Below are positions 37,052 through 51,106 of a stretch of DNA of 64,000 nt, piece by piece. Both the position numbers and the translations under genes were made by a program. Each line of letters opens with the position of its first letter. Position 1 is the first letter of the stretch. The notes beneath the pieces are model-generated. The model saw nothing but the letters and a program-made list of their open reading frames with translations. It ran no database searches and was not told where the DNA came from. Source of the stretch: Diphasiastrum complanatum (taxonomy: Eukaryota > Streptophyta > Lycopodiopsida > Lycopodiales > Lycopodiaceae); NCBI GenBank assembly GCA_029204225.1, contig CM055100.1, positions 14,890,123 to 14,954,122 on the forward strand, given 5' to 3'.

Positions 37052-38230
37052 TGTTAATAAGAGCTAGATGGTTGGAAAACTTGTCATGTGAAATTATTCA
37101 CTTTAGAGATTTCCTAGATATGTTATTTACTCATGAGAAATAGAGTTTGTTTTTAGCTTAGTTGCAAGATTCTCAGTGAGTTTATGTGAGTAGCATATGC
37201 GGATTATGGATATCTGTCAGGCTATGGCCTATGTTTATGTATAGGAACATAGTTGGATATGTTGCTTATGTACATCTTAATCTTGTGGATCTGCTATGTG
37301 TTTCCTATGTACTGAGTTTATATAGCATACTTAAACTAGTCAGAGTGCATAGACATATGAACAAGTAATGTGTGGAACAGTTACTTGCATGTTAATGGTC
37401 TTTCTATGAAAGGATAATTCATTAACATATTGATGGTTTAGAAGAGGATCTAAATGTGGTGTTATACTAGTATAATTAGAATTCTACACCTAGACATTTA
37501 AGATTTTTGAATAATTTACAATTGACTTGAGTAATTGGATTACTTCTGTTTAGAAGTTAATTGGCTAGATAATCAGTGTGAAGAGAATTCACCAGAAATT
37601 GTTTATTTTGATCTATAATGCTTGTAAGACACATGATTTGTGAGTAATCAAGATTCATCTATGAGAGTTGTGTGCATAGAATATAGGAGATTCTTGATAT
37701 AGAATATTTTTTGAATGAGGAATATCCTAAGTTATTGTCTGAATCCTAGTGAGCTCATATTGGATGACAAAGTCTAATTAAATCAAGGATAACCACTGAA
37801 TTCAGTTGGAATTCAGCAGAACTTTATAATATCTAGATATTGTTCTAGGTGATTGTATAAAGTGTATATTGGTAAAGACGGACGTTATAATGGTATTTAA
37901 TTACTTTGTTGATTGTAGAATTTGGAACTCATAATCTGGTTAAGAATCGAGTTGGAAGAATATTCTTAAAATTCAGTAATTTTCCTTGTGGAAAAGATTT
38001 CAAAATGTTTTTTTATATTTCCTGAGTGGTATGTTGTACATATACTCCAATATCTTTTAATGATTAAGTATAATTTTTTGGAATCCTGTAAATTATAATT
38101 GACGAATCATAAGATTCTAAATGTTAAGATTGAAGAATCATAAATGGATACTTAGTGGACATTAAGAGAGTATAAGAGAATGTGAGGATTCTTAAGATAA
38201 TGAGTAAGTCTTGATCAATTGGGAGAGTCT
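37052..38230 (+). repeat. Arm B of the 1.2-kb inverted repeat (partner 1144-2303)
   Basis: It begins TGTTAATAAGAGCTAGATGG and ends CTTGATCAATTGGGAGAGTC. Its reverse complement matches 1144-2303 with small substitutions and indels over the whole length. Non-coding. Immediately downstream the copia pol fragment begins. Confidence 0.75.
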
Positions 38231-38249
38231 TCAGTTACAAAGAACTTGT

Positions 38250-41045
38250 TGAGTAGGACAACTTATGGATAGTGGATTAGATGTACATTTCAAGCATGGA
38301 GCATGTTCTATCTTGAAAGATGAAAAATGTATTGCTAGTGGTTTCAAGCAAGGGAGGTTATTCAAATTGGATGCTAATGTGATGGTTGGAAGTGTGAACA
38401 TGGCAAGGGAGGAGCTCACTCAAGTGGAATTATGGCACAAAAGATTAGGCCATACTAACTACAAAGCTATGGAGACCATGGTGACGAAGGAGCTAGCAAG
38501 AGGACTTCCCAAATTCATATCCAAGTGTGGCAAGCTTTGTGAAGCTTGTGGACTCTCCAAATCTCATAAGCTTCTTTTCAAGAGATCTTTGATAAGATCT
38601 AACTCTCGTCTTGACCTTATACACTCGGATGTTCATTCATTTTCACATGAATCAAATGGTGGAGCTCTTATGTATGTCACTTTTATTGATGATAAATCAA
38701 GATACTGTTGGGTTTATCTCTTGTCTAAAAAAAAGTGAGGTTTTTGAGTCCTTTGTAAAGTTCAAAACTCTTGTGGAAAAGCAACTTAATACTAGCTTGA
38801 AAGTATTAAGAAGTGATAATGGAGGGGAGTACATCTCCAATAGGATGAAAGAGTTTTGTGAAACTAATGGCATAAAGAGAGAGTTTACTTGTACATATAC
38901 TCCACAACAAAATGGAGTAGCTGAGAGAAAGAATAGGACACTATGTGAGTGTGCTAAATCTATGAGATTAGATGCATCTCTTCCTATTTCATTTTGGGGA
39001 GAAGCTATTTTATGTGCAAACTTTCTTTGTAATAGAATGACTAATAGTGCCATTAAAGGACTTACACCTTATGAAGTATTGTTTGGCAAAAAGCCAAATC
39101 TTAGTGATTTGAAAGTTTTTGGATGTACTTGTTATGTACATATTCCTTTAGAAACAAGAAAAAAGGAAAATGCCACTTCTTTCAAAGGCATCTTTGTTGG
39201 TTATAGTGAAAGTAAGAAAGCTTATAGGATATATGATCCTATTACAAAAAAAGTTGTTGTTAGTAGAGATGTACTTTTTGATGAATCTCTCCAAGCCAAA
39301 GGAAAGATGACTTCCAACAACACTCAACTTGTCAAAGATCATGCTATGGCCGAGGAGGAGCTTCATGAAGATGAAGACCAAGTGGAACCTACTCCAAGTC
39401 CAAGGGTGCCAAGAAGATCAACAAGGACAAGGATTGAGCCATCAAGGCTCGCTTATAGTGACAAAGGGGAGCAAAGGGAAGATTTTCAACTACTCAACTC
39501 TTATACTTTCTTGACTACTATGCTTGAAGAACCAACTAGTTTTGAGGAAGCAAATAAGTCTCAATATTGGAGGAAAGCTATGCAAGTAGAGTTTGATGCA
39601 TTAATGGAAAATCAAACCTGGAAACTTGTTGATTTACCTTATGGAAAGAAGCCTTTTACTTGTAAATGGATATATAGACTGAAATATAATCAAGATGGTT
39701 CCATTCATAAGTACAAAGCTAGACTTGTAGCAAAAGTTTTTTTGCAAGTCAAAGGCATAGATTATGATGAAACATTTGCACCTGTTGCAAAGCTTGTGAC
39801 CATTAGATTAATCATATGTCTTGCAACTTCTTTCAAATGGGAGCTCTTCCAACTTGATGTGACAAATGCTTTCTTGAATGGATTCTTGGAAGAGAAAATC
39901 TACATGTGCCAACCCAAGGGCTTCATCAAAGATAGAGAAGAAGACAAGGTGTGTCTCTTGAAGAAGAGTCTTTATGGACCCAAGCAAGCACCAAGAGCAT
40001 GGCACTCTAGGTTGCATTCCTATCTTATTTTCATTGGATTTGTTGTAATTTCTTATGAACCATCATTGTACTACAAATGTAATGATGGAAAGATCATTAT
40101 CTTAGTTTTATATGTTGATGACATTATACTCACAAGAAATGATCTAGATGACATCAAGAATGTAAAAGTTTCCTTGTCTAGTGAATTTAAGATGGAGATC
40201 TAGGACTTCTCAAAGTTATACTTGGAATAGAAGTCACTAGAAGTAATGATTTTACCTTCATATGTCAATCTAAGTATGCTAGATCAATCTTAGCAAGATT
40301 TGGCATGATTGATTGTAAAGGAGTTGGAACTCCTGTGGAACTAAGTGTAAAAGTTTCTAAGGAAAGTGATGAAGCATCATTTGAGGACATCACTACCTAT
40401 AGAATGCTTATTGGTTTCTTGATATACTTAACCATCACTAGACCAGATCTTAGTTTTTGTGTTGGCAAGTTGAGTCAATACATGCAAAGTTGAGTTAACA
40501 CCCTTTTTGGAAAGGAGCAAAAAGGGTGTTAAGGTACATCTCGACTACAAAAGACTTTGGCATAGTTTATGAAAGGACTAATATTTGCTTGAGAGCATAT
40601 TCGGACTCAAGTTTTGCAGGTGACAAGATGGATAGAAGATCCATAAGTGCATTTGCTACATTCTTATGTGGAGGAGCTATATCTTGGCTTTCCAAAAAGC
40701 AAGATACCATCTCTTTCATCAACAGAATCCGAATATAAAGCTATGACAACAACAACAAAGGAGGTTCTTTGGCTTAAAAGGCTTTTGGAGGAGCTACATG
40801 TGATCAAGGATGAAGACATTCCATGCATATATTGTGATAATCAAGCAGCTCAATAACTTGCAAACAATCCAATCTTCCATGCTCGAACAAAGCACATCGA
40901 GATTGTACATCATTTCGTGAGGGAGAAAGTGCAAGCTTATTCATGTTTCATCATCAGATTGCATTGCTGATATACTCACCAAGGCATTACTAAAGATCCA
41001 TTTATAAAATTAAGATTGGCTCTAGGTGTTATAGATAGATCTATG
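38250..41045 (+). mobile_element. Copia pol, near-complete from pre-integrase to RNase H
   Basis: This is the best-preserved copia coding region here. The pre-integrase/integrase frame (38265-38738) has CEACGLSKSHK and FIDDKSRYCWVY. It shifts at an A-run near 38729 into a 530-codon frame (to 40203) with DNGGEYIS, PQQNGVAERKNR, the SH3-like segment, RT (TFAPVAKL, FQLDVTNAFLNG, KSLYGPKQAPRAW) and an intact YVDD near 40117. A stop at 40203 is followed by RNase H in broken frames (LTITRPDLSFCVGKLSQ; STESEYKA; NNPIFHARTKHIEIVHHFV near 40900). Gag and protease are missing upstream. Confidence 0.9.
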
Positions 41046-41049
41046 CTAG

Positions 41050-42170
41050 ATTTACCAAGCTAGATTTTTGAGTGTGAAAAATGCAAAAATAAGCTTGGTA
41101 GAGGCCAAAAATCTTGTATATAGGATAGACACATGTGTGTGGATCCTGTTCTCACGTGTGAAACTAGTGTACTTTTCATGTACCATAATCATATATGTTG
41201 TACATATGATTTAATTCAAGTTCTAGTGGCTAAAATGGCCAAAAACTAGTTTTCTAGAGATATGACACATGGCACCAATCTAATGACTGCATGAGCCAAA
41301 TATTTTGAGTAGGTGTCACATCCCATGTGTAGAGGACAGCTCACACGTGTGGAAATAGCCAAAGTAGGCGAGTTTTTGCTTCTAGAAGATTTCCATATAG
41401 TAGAAAAATAGACCAAAAATGCCCAAAATGAAAAGTTTTAATCCAAATGTCAAATCGCATGATGGTGACAAGGCATCCTCACACGTGTGAGATCTGATGC
41501 ATGATCAGTACCTCGAGCTCCAAAAGTGTATATATAGAAGCTTATTTGGCCATAATCAATGTGAGACACCAATCTTGGTTTTGAAAGCAATTTTGAGTGA
41601 TTCTCTCCATTTGTTTACATTTGTTTTGATTGTTTTGAAGTTCTATCAATGTGTACTTGATTTTCAGGTTGGAGTCCGTACTCAGACAATGTTTCACACG
41701 TGTGAAACCAGAAAGTACACCTATTTTTAATTAATGATTGTTCTTGTTAGGATTTTGTGTCTAGAATTGATCTAAATTGATCTTAATCTCAAGTAGATTG
41801 ATAGATCAAGTAATCTGACAACCAATCCCTCTTGAGGATCAGATTAGGATCCACTCTTGGTCCTTTTTGTACTTTTTGCACATGTAGGAGCTAGTATTTC
41901 TAGGCATTTGAAATAAATACAAGTAGATCCCTTTTAAAAAAAGTAGAGTGAGCCACCTTTTGATGGTGACCGGAGAAGCTAATTCCACTTGTAATTTGTG
42001 AAATTGTGAAATTGCCACTTGGGCTCCACCTAAGCACCTCTCTTGCTTATTTAAAAGGTCCCCTCTTTTATGAGAGAGCTTTACATATATTGTCTCTATT
42101 CCTTTTTATGAATAAGAAGATCCTCCACGAGTTTTGGGCAATCATCTAGCTCCTTGATCATGATGGCTTT
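41050..42170 (+). mobile_element. Putative 3' LTR region of the copia element
   Basis: It follows the RNase H end. TGTGAAAAATGCAAAAATAA at about 41078 looks like the LTR start, and several CACACGTGTG or CTCACGTGTG words follow. A related segment is at 52125-52230. No second LTR upstream was found, consistent with 5' truncation. From 42170 to 44460 only AT-rich DNA with a GA tract is seen. Confidence 0.5.
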
Positions 42171-42986
42171 CTTGAGTGATGGTTTTATGATCATGTCCTT
42201 CTATTCTTTCATGTATGGATGTGAATTTATCTTAATTTCTTGCTTTCTTTCCTTATGCATTGTGAACTAGAGGTGGATTAGATTTATTGTTTGTGGATTA
42301 AAGTAGAATTTAAGCATTCAAGTAAACTATAGAGGCTAGAAATGTGGTTTAGATCTTGCAAACCCTCATACATTCTAGTTCTTGATGTTCTTGAAAAGTC
42401 CAAAAATCAGGAAATGTGTTTCACTCACAAATTGATGCTACAACTCATTATACAAAAACAAGATCTTGATTTTCCATCAAATTCTATGATAAAATCATAT
42501 AAATATGTATACATGCCCATCTCAGATTTAGGGTTTATTGTTATACTTCAACCATGTTTGAACTAAACCTGGAAGCATAATTCTAAAATGTCCCTTTAGC
42601 CCTGATGTTGACCTCATGAGAGCGAGATACTTTAACAATGTAAAAATTGCTATTTTTGGCCCTATATTTCCTCCAAGAATAAAATGGCCTTTTGGTCTCA
42701 TATAAAATAATGCTACAAAAACTCAAATGAAAAATATGAACATTCTGAACTTTGTCTAAGCATCTATCCACGTGGCCAATGCCACATCATCACATTACAT
42801 GGCAAAAATTACAACAGTGAAACTAGAATTGTGAATGACTATTTAGGCTTCAAGATATCTAATGCCTAGTTGTGAACAATCATTCAATTTAAATTTGACA
42901 CTTTCTCCATGCCCAAAAAGTGCTACAAAATCAAGATGCTCATATGTGCATGCATGCACATGTTTCATTTTTACACGTGCATGTGC

Positions 42987-42989
<3 letters not shown>

Positions 42990-43053
<64 letters not shown>
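42990..43053. repeat. (GA)n microsatellite, about 64 bp
   Basis: Uninterrupted GA repeat, preceded by a CATGCATGCACATG / CACGTGCATGTGCATG alternating stretch at 42948-42988. Confidence 0.95.
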
Positions 43054-43056
<3 letters not shown>

Positions 43057-44461
43057 TAGTTACATGAGTATGTAATGTAAAATCTTTTGAGATGAAAAAT
43101 GGCAAAGATTTATTAAAATTGTAAATTCACCAAAATATACAATGTCAAATAAAATTATGTTTAAATAATTTTGTTCACATGGATTATGATGCAATTTTTT
43201 AAAAAATATAGAAAAGTTTGGCTGTTTAAAAACATTGTACACACTTAAACTTAAAAACTCAAAGAATAACAAATGCTAAGTTCATACAACTTGCTAGCCA
43301 AAATAATATTTGAGTATAAAGACAAGTTGACACCAAAAAATAAGACAACCAAAAAGGCCATTATGTCACCCAAAAATAACCAAAGTTGTCACACTCTCTA
43401 AATAATGAGTATCTAATCTTTAACACTCCTAACACGAATGAAGCTTTTATAATACACTTTTACATAGCTTCGTTTCTACATTGACCTTCAACATTTCACT
43501 TGAACACAAATATTGAATAAAATATGGTTCCTTTTAAAATACTTGCAAAACAAAGGAGATTTTTTTAAATCACTTGTTTATGCAACAATTTTTTTGATAA
43601 TTTTGGGAGTCATATGAGGTTCTGAGCTTATTGAGCCTTAATTAGAAGTCTAGCAACTTTATGAGCATGAATGCATTGCTCTGCTTATCAAATTGGTTAT
43701 GTATTAGTCTCTCAAAGATGCCTATTGATTCTTTTAGAGACTTGGCTATAGAAGACTAGGAAAAACTTGGCTCCATACAATAAAAGAATAAGTAATAGCT
43801 TATGTAGTGGTAGGATGTTTTGTTACATGCTATTTCAAAAAGAACAATGATAAACTTGCTTGACTCAATTACATTTATTCAGCCCATCACTCTATTCAAG
43901 GAAAAGTGACATTTTTTTTTCACTAAACTTTACAATCCAAGCTTAGAATATTTTCCAGAGCATATTCTACACTTTCTATTGAATTACTAATAAACTTCTA
44001 ATTTTTTTTTTCTTTCGGTTCTACTGAAACTACCATGGGCATGCAGATTACTGCTAGTCAAATGGAGGCAAAATATGGTCTTCTCACTAAGGAAAGGAGT
44101 CTTTGCTGTATATTTTTGGCGGTCTCCCGTAAAGGTACTCAATGTAATCTTTGAGAGAAATTTAATGGTTTATATTGAATGTAGCCAAGCTATTGCTCAC
44201 CACATAGACTAAGCCCTAGGATGCATTTCTTGACATAGTATATCACCAGGTAAAATATGGCCTTGTAAGCCACAGCGATCTACTATATTCACAAGTGAAC
44301 AAACCAGAGTAGCTATCAACATTAGAGAGACTTCAACGCATTAGAGGGTTTAATAGCTTTAAAGCATTCCCGCAAATGATCAATCAACTGGGTGCCGCAG
44401 CAATACTAACAAAAACCCACGGCAATCAAGCACAATTTGCCAAATCTTTGGTGCAATTTGC

Positions 44462-45518
44462 TTATATCGTCGGGGAAGCTGATCCAGCAACCTTGAGGTT
44501 TTTCAGGTGTCGAGCTTGGAAGGACTCGCTCCCAGCAATGTCACATGGCTGCAGACATGGTCTTGAAGTTAGTTGATTACCTTCAGTGCGAAAACCTTTA
44601 ATCGATGTCGTCTGTGCTTTGGATGCAGCCTGGGGAAAGGACTGCAATTCTGCTGATCTTGGACTCTCTGGGCCTCTTACAGGGCATGATGCATCCAAGG
44701 TTGTCTCACTAGGAAGTATACCGAGATTTGCAAGAATAAGCCGTTCTTGCTTAGCATCTGCGTTTCAAATTAATTAAGGATCTCTCTCTCTCTCTCAAAT
44801 TTCTTATATGGTAATCAACATTCATATGCTAAATGATTGACTTTCAATCTATCAAGGACCCCTCTTCAATGGTACAGAAACCTTCCCACATTTCTTGCAT
44901 TTGCTCAGCTTGCTCCCAAAAAACCGTAGATTCATTGAATATGGATACATTCTTCATCAGGATTATCAGCAAAACTGGAGTGCAGGGCATTGCCAACATT
45001 GTCCAGAATTGTTGACGTCGTCATCGATGATTCAACACAAACAACAGCAGCTACTGCATCTGCTTGAGTTACCTGCTTCCTGTACATTAGCCTCGCATGG
45101 GCTACAGATTATGTGCAGTAAGGAGCGTACTCTGTGGAAACGATATGAAGATTTGCTTCGATGTTCAATAGTGAGAACACAACAACAAGCCTTTGGAGAG
45201 AACAGTCTAGTTATCCAGCCAAGTAGATATGTGGCCAATTACTTTACAAATAATTCATGGAAATAGACTTATACCTTGTGCTAGCCTGATCAGGCTTTCC
45301 AACATCCGAATGGTTGTCCTTGCTGCAAAACAAAGTCCATAAAATCAAAGGATACCTTTTTCCTGAAGACAAGATATAGGTATTGGTATCTAGACATTTA
45401 TAACATACCAGCATTCTGAACTGCCGATCTACGTTGTAATTGATAATAGCTTATAATGACCTTTTCTGCTTCAGGGGTTAAAACAGGGCGAAACTTTTGC
45501 TTTACATACAAAATGTAC
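44462..45518 (-). CDS. MCM9: MCM9-type helicase, last four exons (C-terminal part only)
   Basis: Exons (minus strand): 45518-45409, 45322-45275, 45101-44949, 44757-44462, all GT-AG and phase-compatible, ending in a stop. The about 200 residues begin YILYVKQKFRPVLTPEAEKV and continue through SYYQLQRRS, the sensor-2-like RTTIRMLESLIRLAQ and AHARLMYRKQVT, then VESSMTTSTILD and NALHSSFADNPDEE. This is the C-terminal lid and tail of MCM AAA+ helicases, closest to MCM9, which works with MCM8 in homologous-recombination repair. A short KQERLILANLG helix and a low-complexity tail follow. The Walker A/B ATPase core, zinc finger and N-domain were not found upstream to the window end, so the gene has a very long intron, lies partly outside, or is truncated. 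The exon frames are intact. Confidence 0.8.
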
Positions 45519-48500
45519 CTGCAAGAATTCAAAGAAATTTCACGGAAACACAGGGGTCCTTGTCAATCCTTTTCATTCTACTTGTCAGGGAAACATTGAA
45601 CATTTATCATCACTTTGAACATTTTGCTGACAGGGAAACCTGTTCCATGCATCTTAAGCCATGAACTACTTGATAAGCAGTTTCAACATCAACAATTCAT
45701 ATTTCATCTATGCTGATAGATGCTAAGCTAAATGCTAAGTTGGAGGATGTCCAGGCTACTTTCATGTTGCTGATGACTCGAATATTAGGAAAATCAACTC
45801 AACATCCTATGATATCCACTACAAATTCTATCCCCGCCATACTTTGATGATCAATCTATCACTATGCCAACTCTGTGTGTACATCCGGATGATCATGAGA
45901 TGTCATTTGTCCTTCATTCCAAGAATACAGTACAATTCAGTGTACACTTGGTTTATAAGTTCACTAAGCTCAAGAAATACTCAATATTTATCTAAAGACT
46001 TATGTTCAGAAGATCCATCGGCAGCTCTATACTTGGATGGTGCACATCCACGTGGTAGAAAGCATACAGAGGACTTCCTTGCTTACATGATTGGAGGGAT
46101 TTTCAATGAGACATACATGATGCTATGTAAAACGCCCACTCCAGTCTTTGGCTACTACATTCCAACATCAGTATATAGAACAAAACTGAGGTATCTTTTG
46201 GGACCTAGAACTCATATAGAAGGAATAGGACACAAACCATGACTTCCAAATGAAACATCAAGTACAGACACTAGACCATGAATATGACATAACAATGATC
46301 TCACAATATACAAGTAGTATCCGACCTAACCATATCAACCACGACTGCATGGACTGGAGATAGTAAATGGAATGGAAACACACACATACATATCAAGTGA
46401 GCTACATATAAAAGAGACACTATGAAGAAGTAGAAATATAGTGAACCAGCTGTAAAGAACGATATTGTCACCTGAATGTGTAAATGATGACACAATCCTC
46501 CCAAGTACGCATTGAAGCAAGCATATAATATAGGAATGTGGAGAAAAAAATGACTAAATGTGTGAACAAATGCAAAAGATCCAAGCTATCTTGATTCTCC
46601 ATCATGCCCCCTGAGCTGCAATCTTACTATGGAATCGGGATTTGGATCTCCATGCTACGTCTACCTCTGATCTCTTGATCCTGACTCTCTCCATCAGGTT
46701 ACGGGATCTGATCTCCAATGCTGCCTCAGAATCCATCGTGTTGCATGTTGCCTACTTCCTTGCCTACTTCCGCACCCTCCATCTTGGTTGTGTGGCATCT
46801 ACTTGATCATTCAGTTATTGATCATTGCTGCTTCTTGCTGAGCATGATTCTTCCAAGTTCTAGCTGCGCCCATGCACCTGCAATCATATACACTATCTCC
46901 AATGTCCATAGCTGTGCCCTTGCAGCCTCCTGCGGAGACGACGAAGAATACATGTATAAACAGACAAGTGTCTGATGTTCAAGCATCTGAGATCAAGTAT
47001 GCTTATGACCAACTATAATCACGAGATCTCATGAAACTAGGACCACTATGATGTTCAAAAGAAAAAAAAAATGCATCGGAAGTACTATAGCCCATACTTG
47101 TATGACACATACAAGTCAAAAGTAGAATGCACAAAAGAAGTTGATGTAGAAAAGCAGATTTCACAGTGTCTCTTGCAAATAGGACATGTACAGTGCCCAG
47201 TATTATTCCCAAATAGCCATATTAATAGAATTCAAGGACCACCAACATCCACGTGTAGTGGTGATCAATGGAAGGACAGCAATAGATATTGAACCTCAAA
47301 TGCCAAATATGTAACAAGCCTAATTTTACAAGATGAATCAATAGAAATTGGACTTATTGACAAACCGTAAGAGGGATGTGGGGCAAAGTACAAAAGGCAA
47401 AAGAATGATGTAACAAGATGCAGAAAAATGCATGAAATGAGAGAAGGGATAGGAAACACTAAAAATTGGAATTTCAATCTCCCTAACCTCTAGATGTTGA
47501 ATCTGTAATACATAAAATGGTGTAGCGACCTGCTTTACAAAGACCAAGAATGTCAAAAGATCCACAAACTGATGGAGAAAGAAAAAGCCAAAAAAGACCT
47601 GTTAATTGCAAGAAGGGTGCAAAGGGAAGGGACAGTAAGAAGGTAGAAGAAGCCAAGAGGAGAAAGGGGAAGCAAGGCATAAGCAAGGAGGAGAAGGGAA
47701 GAATCCAGGAGGAAGAACAAGAGGGAAAAGAGAGGCAGAATCCAAGCAGAAGATAATCCAAAATGCTATGTATGCTAGGAGAGGGAGAAGAACTAAAAGA
47801 AAAGTGAAAATGAAAGGGTGCCAATGCAGAGGGTGCATTTGAAAGCATCATACCTTAACCTGAAAAATATGGGCATTTTAGGCCTACAATGTGAGTAAAT
47901 ATTGGCAAATTATTAGCTAAACAATTAGTGGGGAAAAGGCACTTCTCTTTCATAATTGTAAGTATTGGTATCTGGGGAAGAACATTTCTAGAGAGTAGCT
48001 CAAGGTGGGAAGTTATCTTGATTTCTAAAGATCCAATTTACATGATGTAAAGTGCATTGGAAGTGCCCTATTGTGGGGCAGAACAGTGATGTAAAAATCT
48101 TCATGAAAGGGAACAAAAAAGTACAAAAGACGTGATTGATGTTGTTGCAATAGAGACACCCTAATGTAGGAAAAACAATGATCCCAACAGATGCTAGAAA
48201 GTATGTAAGACAATACAAAAAAGATGGAAGTGCAAGAAACTCCCAGATTTAGAAACTGGACTTCTACACATCCAAATAAAGTTTTGTAAAGTGCCTCAAG
48301 AGCGTCCTAAAATCTAACCACTATAGACAAGCCTATCGCAAAAATGTAAAATCAAGGTTTTCTCACCCTCCATAAATTTTTTAATGCTATACAAGATGGC
48401 AGCAATTCCCTCTGTGCAAAGAAAATGCCCTGATACTAAGTTAAGGCAAAGAATAATTAAATAATTGCCAACTGCATTGAATACAAAATAATGAAAGAAA

Positions 48501-48799
48501 TAGTAGTATGCAAATATTAAAGAAAGAACTGTCCCACTGAACTGAAGATTAGAACTCACTAAGAACGAAAAATGAAAGTTAACTTTGCTCTCAAATCAAT
48601 CATTCCCTTGAATGAGGCCATAATGACATATTTGTACTTATTTTAGGTTATGGAATTCTTGATTTAGGCAATAAGAGCCAAAATAATCAAGTGTCAATAC
48701 TACATGGTAAGTAGCAAATGATGGGTGTATTCAGGGCTCAAACCATAAGGTTTATTGTCAATTAACAAAAACCAACAAAAAACATCACCCAAGCCTTAG
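45519..48799. other. No recognised gene (possible MCM9 intron)
   Basis: Scanning both strands shows only short open frames without a known domain and no MCM ATPase exon. The sequence is AT-rich and could be intron or intergenic. Confidence 0.4.
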
Positions 48800-48962
48800 A
48801 AACCCGTTCCGACCGGAACCAGTCAAAATGTACTAGGTCGGAACGTGGTACAAAATAATTTTTTTCCCTTTGTTAAATAATTACGATTTTTTCGTTGGCC
48901 ACATTCCAAAATGGAATGCGTTTTGGAACACATTCCGTTCCGGAACGGAGGCAACTATGACC
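48800..48962. mobile_element. Small palindrome-rich element, GTTCCGGAAC type
   Basis: The left part is dense in GTTCCGACCGGAACC and GGTCGGAACG; the right part in CATTCCAAAATGGAATGCG and CCGTTCCGGAACGG, with an AT-rich middle. The right end reads GGCAACTATGA, matching the outer end GCTGCAACTATGA of the element at 51128-51966. See the family described at 51.1-60.1 kb. Confidence 0.5.
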
Positions 48963-51106
48963 CAAACATGTACCCGAATTTAAATGATTGAAATGAAACT
49001 ACAGCATGGGGCCTGAGATCCGAGTGGCTGCCTATAAGAGACCTCTAAGTTAGTTGAGCATGCACATGCCTCATGATACTAACCTTGTGGCAATACAAAA
49101 TTTGTGCATGTGCCACATTTGCACGAATATGTAACTCATGACAGTGATTCTATGTAGATTGTTGTTCCCTCATCTACAACAATCAACATCTCAACTAGAG
49201 ATAATGGTAGTTTTCTATCATTCGCAAATGTAGGAGTAGTCACTGAAGCAACCTATGACTCATCTATAAGTGCCTGAAGGGTCCAAGATTCAACAAGCTA
49301 TACAAGGAAGCTAGCTACTCATTAATTCTAATCTGCATTCTCTGGTATTTGTCTCTCATAAACTATATCATCAAAATCTCTCGGACTCCTAGTAGCTCTC
49401 TCATGAATATCACTATCTCTCACCAATCGTCTCCTCAAAATCACTTTGGCTCTTAGTGATTGTCATTATGATCTCTTAGCCTCCAACTGCCAAGGATGGG
49501 AACATATTGGCCAACAATGACAGCTAATGTCGCAATGGGAGAAACAAATGTATGCATTGGCTCCCACAAGAGAGATTGTGTGGAAGACAACAAAAACGAT
49601 AAAGCCCTTAGAATGAGAAGGACTAACACTATAAGGACTAACACTATAAGCATATGTTTGAGGCAAGGCTATGAAAAAGATATGGCTAGAATAAACATAG
49701 AAGATGTGGGTGGAACAAATGAATTGTGGACGAATAGAAACATAGAAGAATATATGTATGAAGAGGCAAATTGTTGATTGTTAGGCATTTAGAATAGATG
49801 CACATTTCAAGTATTCTAAGTAGGATTAGTCAATGATGAGTGCCTAGAGCAAAACCATAAGCTTTTATGCCAACTACTAAACATAACAACATGGCTTAAA
49901 TAAGACCCAAAAGGTAATAATTGAGATGAAGCAACAATGTGGCTTGATAAAAAGATTTCTTTGATGTATTACAGAATGAACTCAGCGGTCACCTACCTTC
50001 AAGTGAGCCTCACATCTCTAGTTACAGTATTTTGAGATAGTAATTTTATTGGTCCATATTGTTGAAACCTTCCCTCTAGGTTTCTCAATTTCTTGGGCCA
50101 ATTGAATCATTTACTTTAGGGCTGCACATGACATTTAGTAACTTGTAGGACTCCATCCGTCATGATGGCTCAAGAACTGTAGTTATTATGGGCCCAATAA
50201 TTTTCCATGGCACTAATAAATTTGCCTACATTTAAATAGAATATTTTTAAAATGCTTTTGCATTTTTCAACTAGCAAAACTAAAAAACAGCATATTACTT
50301 GCTTTGAAAATTGAGCTTTATTATTGAAGCCTATAGTGCTTCATGATGACCAAAGTCTTGTTGTGCTTTATTGTTACATCGTCTTTTGTCATTCTATTCC
50401 AATTCCATGACCACTCAATGTTTGAATCCAAAATCTTAAGTGTTGCTTTACTTTGATAAATGAATCTAGAATTTGAAGTTGCAACATTGAGGCTATCATG
50501 ATAAAAGCAATGCATCAAACTTCAAGATGTTGAACTAGTTCAAAGTTGGTGATGATATATTTCCCAAGCATTGAGTAGCCTCGATAGTAGGTAAGCATTC
50601 TAGTTACTCTCATTGAAATTGAATTCCATCTATTGTGGCAACTCTTTAATCATTTTTTTAGCACATGGGATAGCATCCTCACATAACATTCAATGTAAAT
50701 GTGAAGAGTCATAGTCTGAATCACCCTTTCACCCTTAATGAGCTTTGTCGTTCTAGTAATAAACTCGATCTCTAGCTCAATTTTATTGGCATTGCTCATG
50801 CTTGTGGACAAGCCTTTTGAAGCAATTAGGTAACTAATAAAAAAAATAAAGGATTCCTAGCTTCATAGTGTTGAGAATCTAACAAGCTTTTACCTTCTCA
50901 ACATTGCCAATGTCCAAAATTCCGTAAGGTTATTGACACAGCTTGAACCTTCTTTATGAGAATGCTGCAATCACAGCACAAGAAGATAAAATTTCAAACA
51001 TCCAAGGGTTGATACAATTACTTGAAAATCAAGGATACAAAGAATTTGACATATACAACCTTGACATGGAGCAATATTAATTCTTGTTCATAACATATGA
51101 TGTGAG
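48963..51106. other. No recognised gene
   Basis: Only short frames without a known domain are present. A 16-bp direct duplication (AGGACTAACACTATAAG words) is at about 49619-49650. Probably old repeats. Confidence 0.4.

Noticed and set aside
45032-45238. 68-codon minus-strand frame overlapping MCM9
   Set aside because: It is in a different frame from the MCM9 exon and spans its intron; the spliced MCM9 reading explains the locus.
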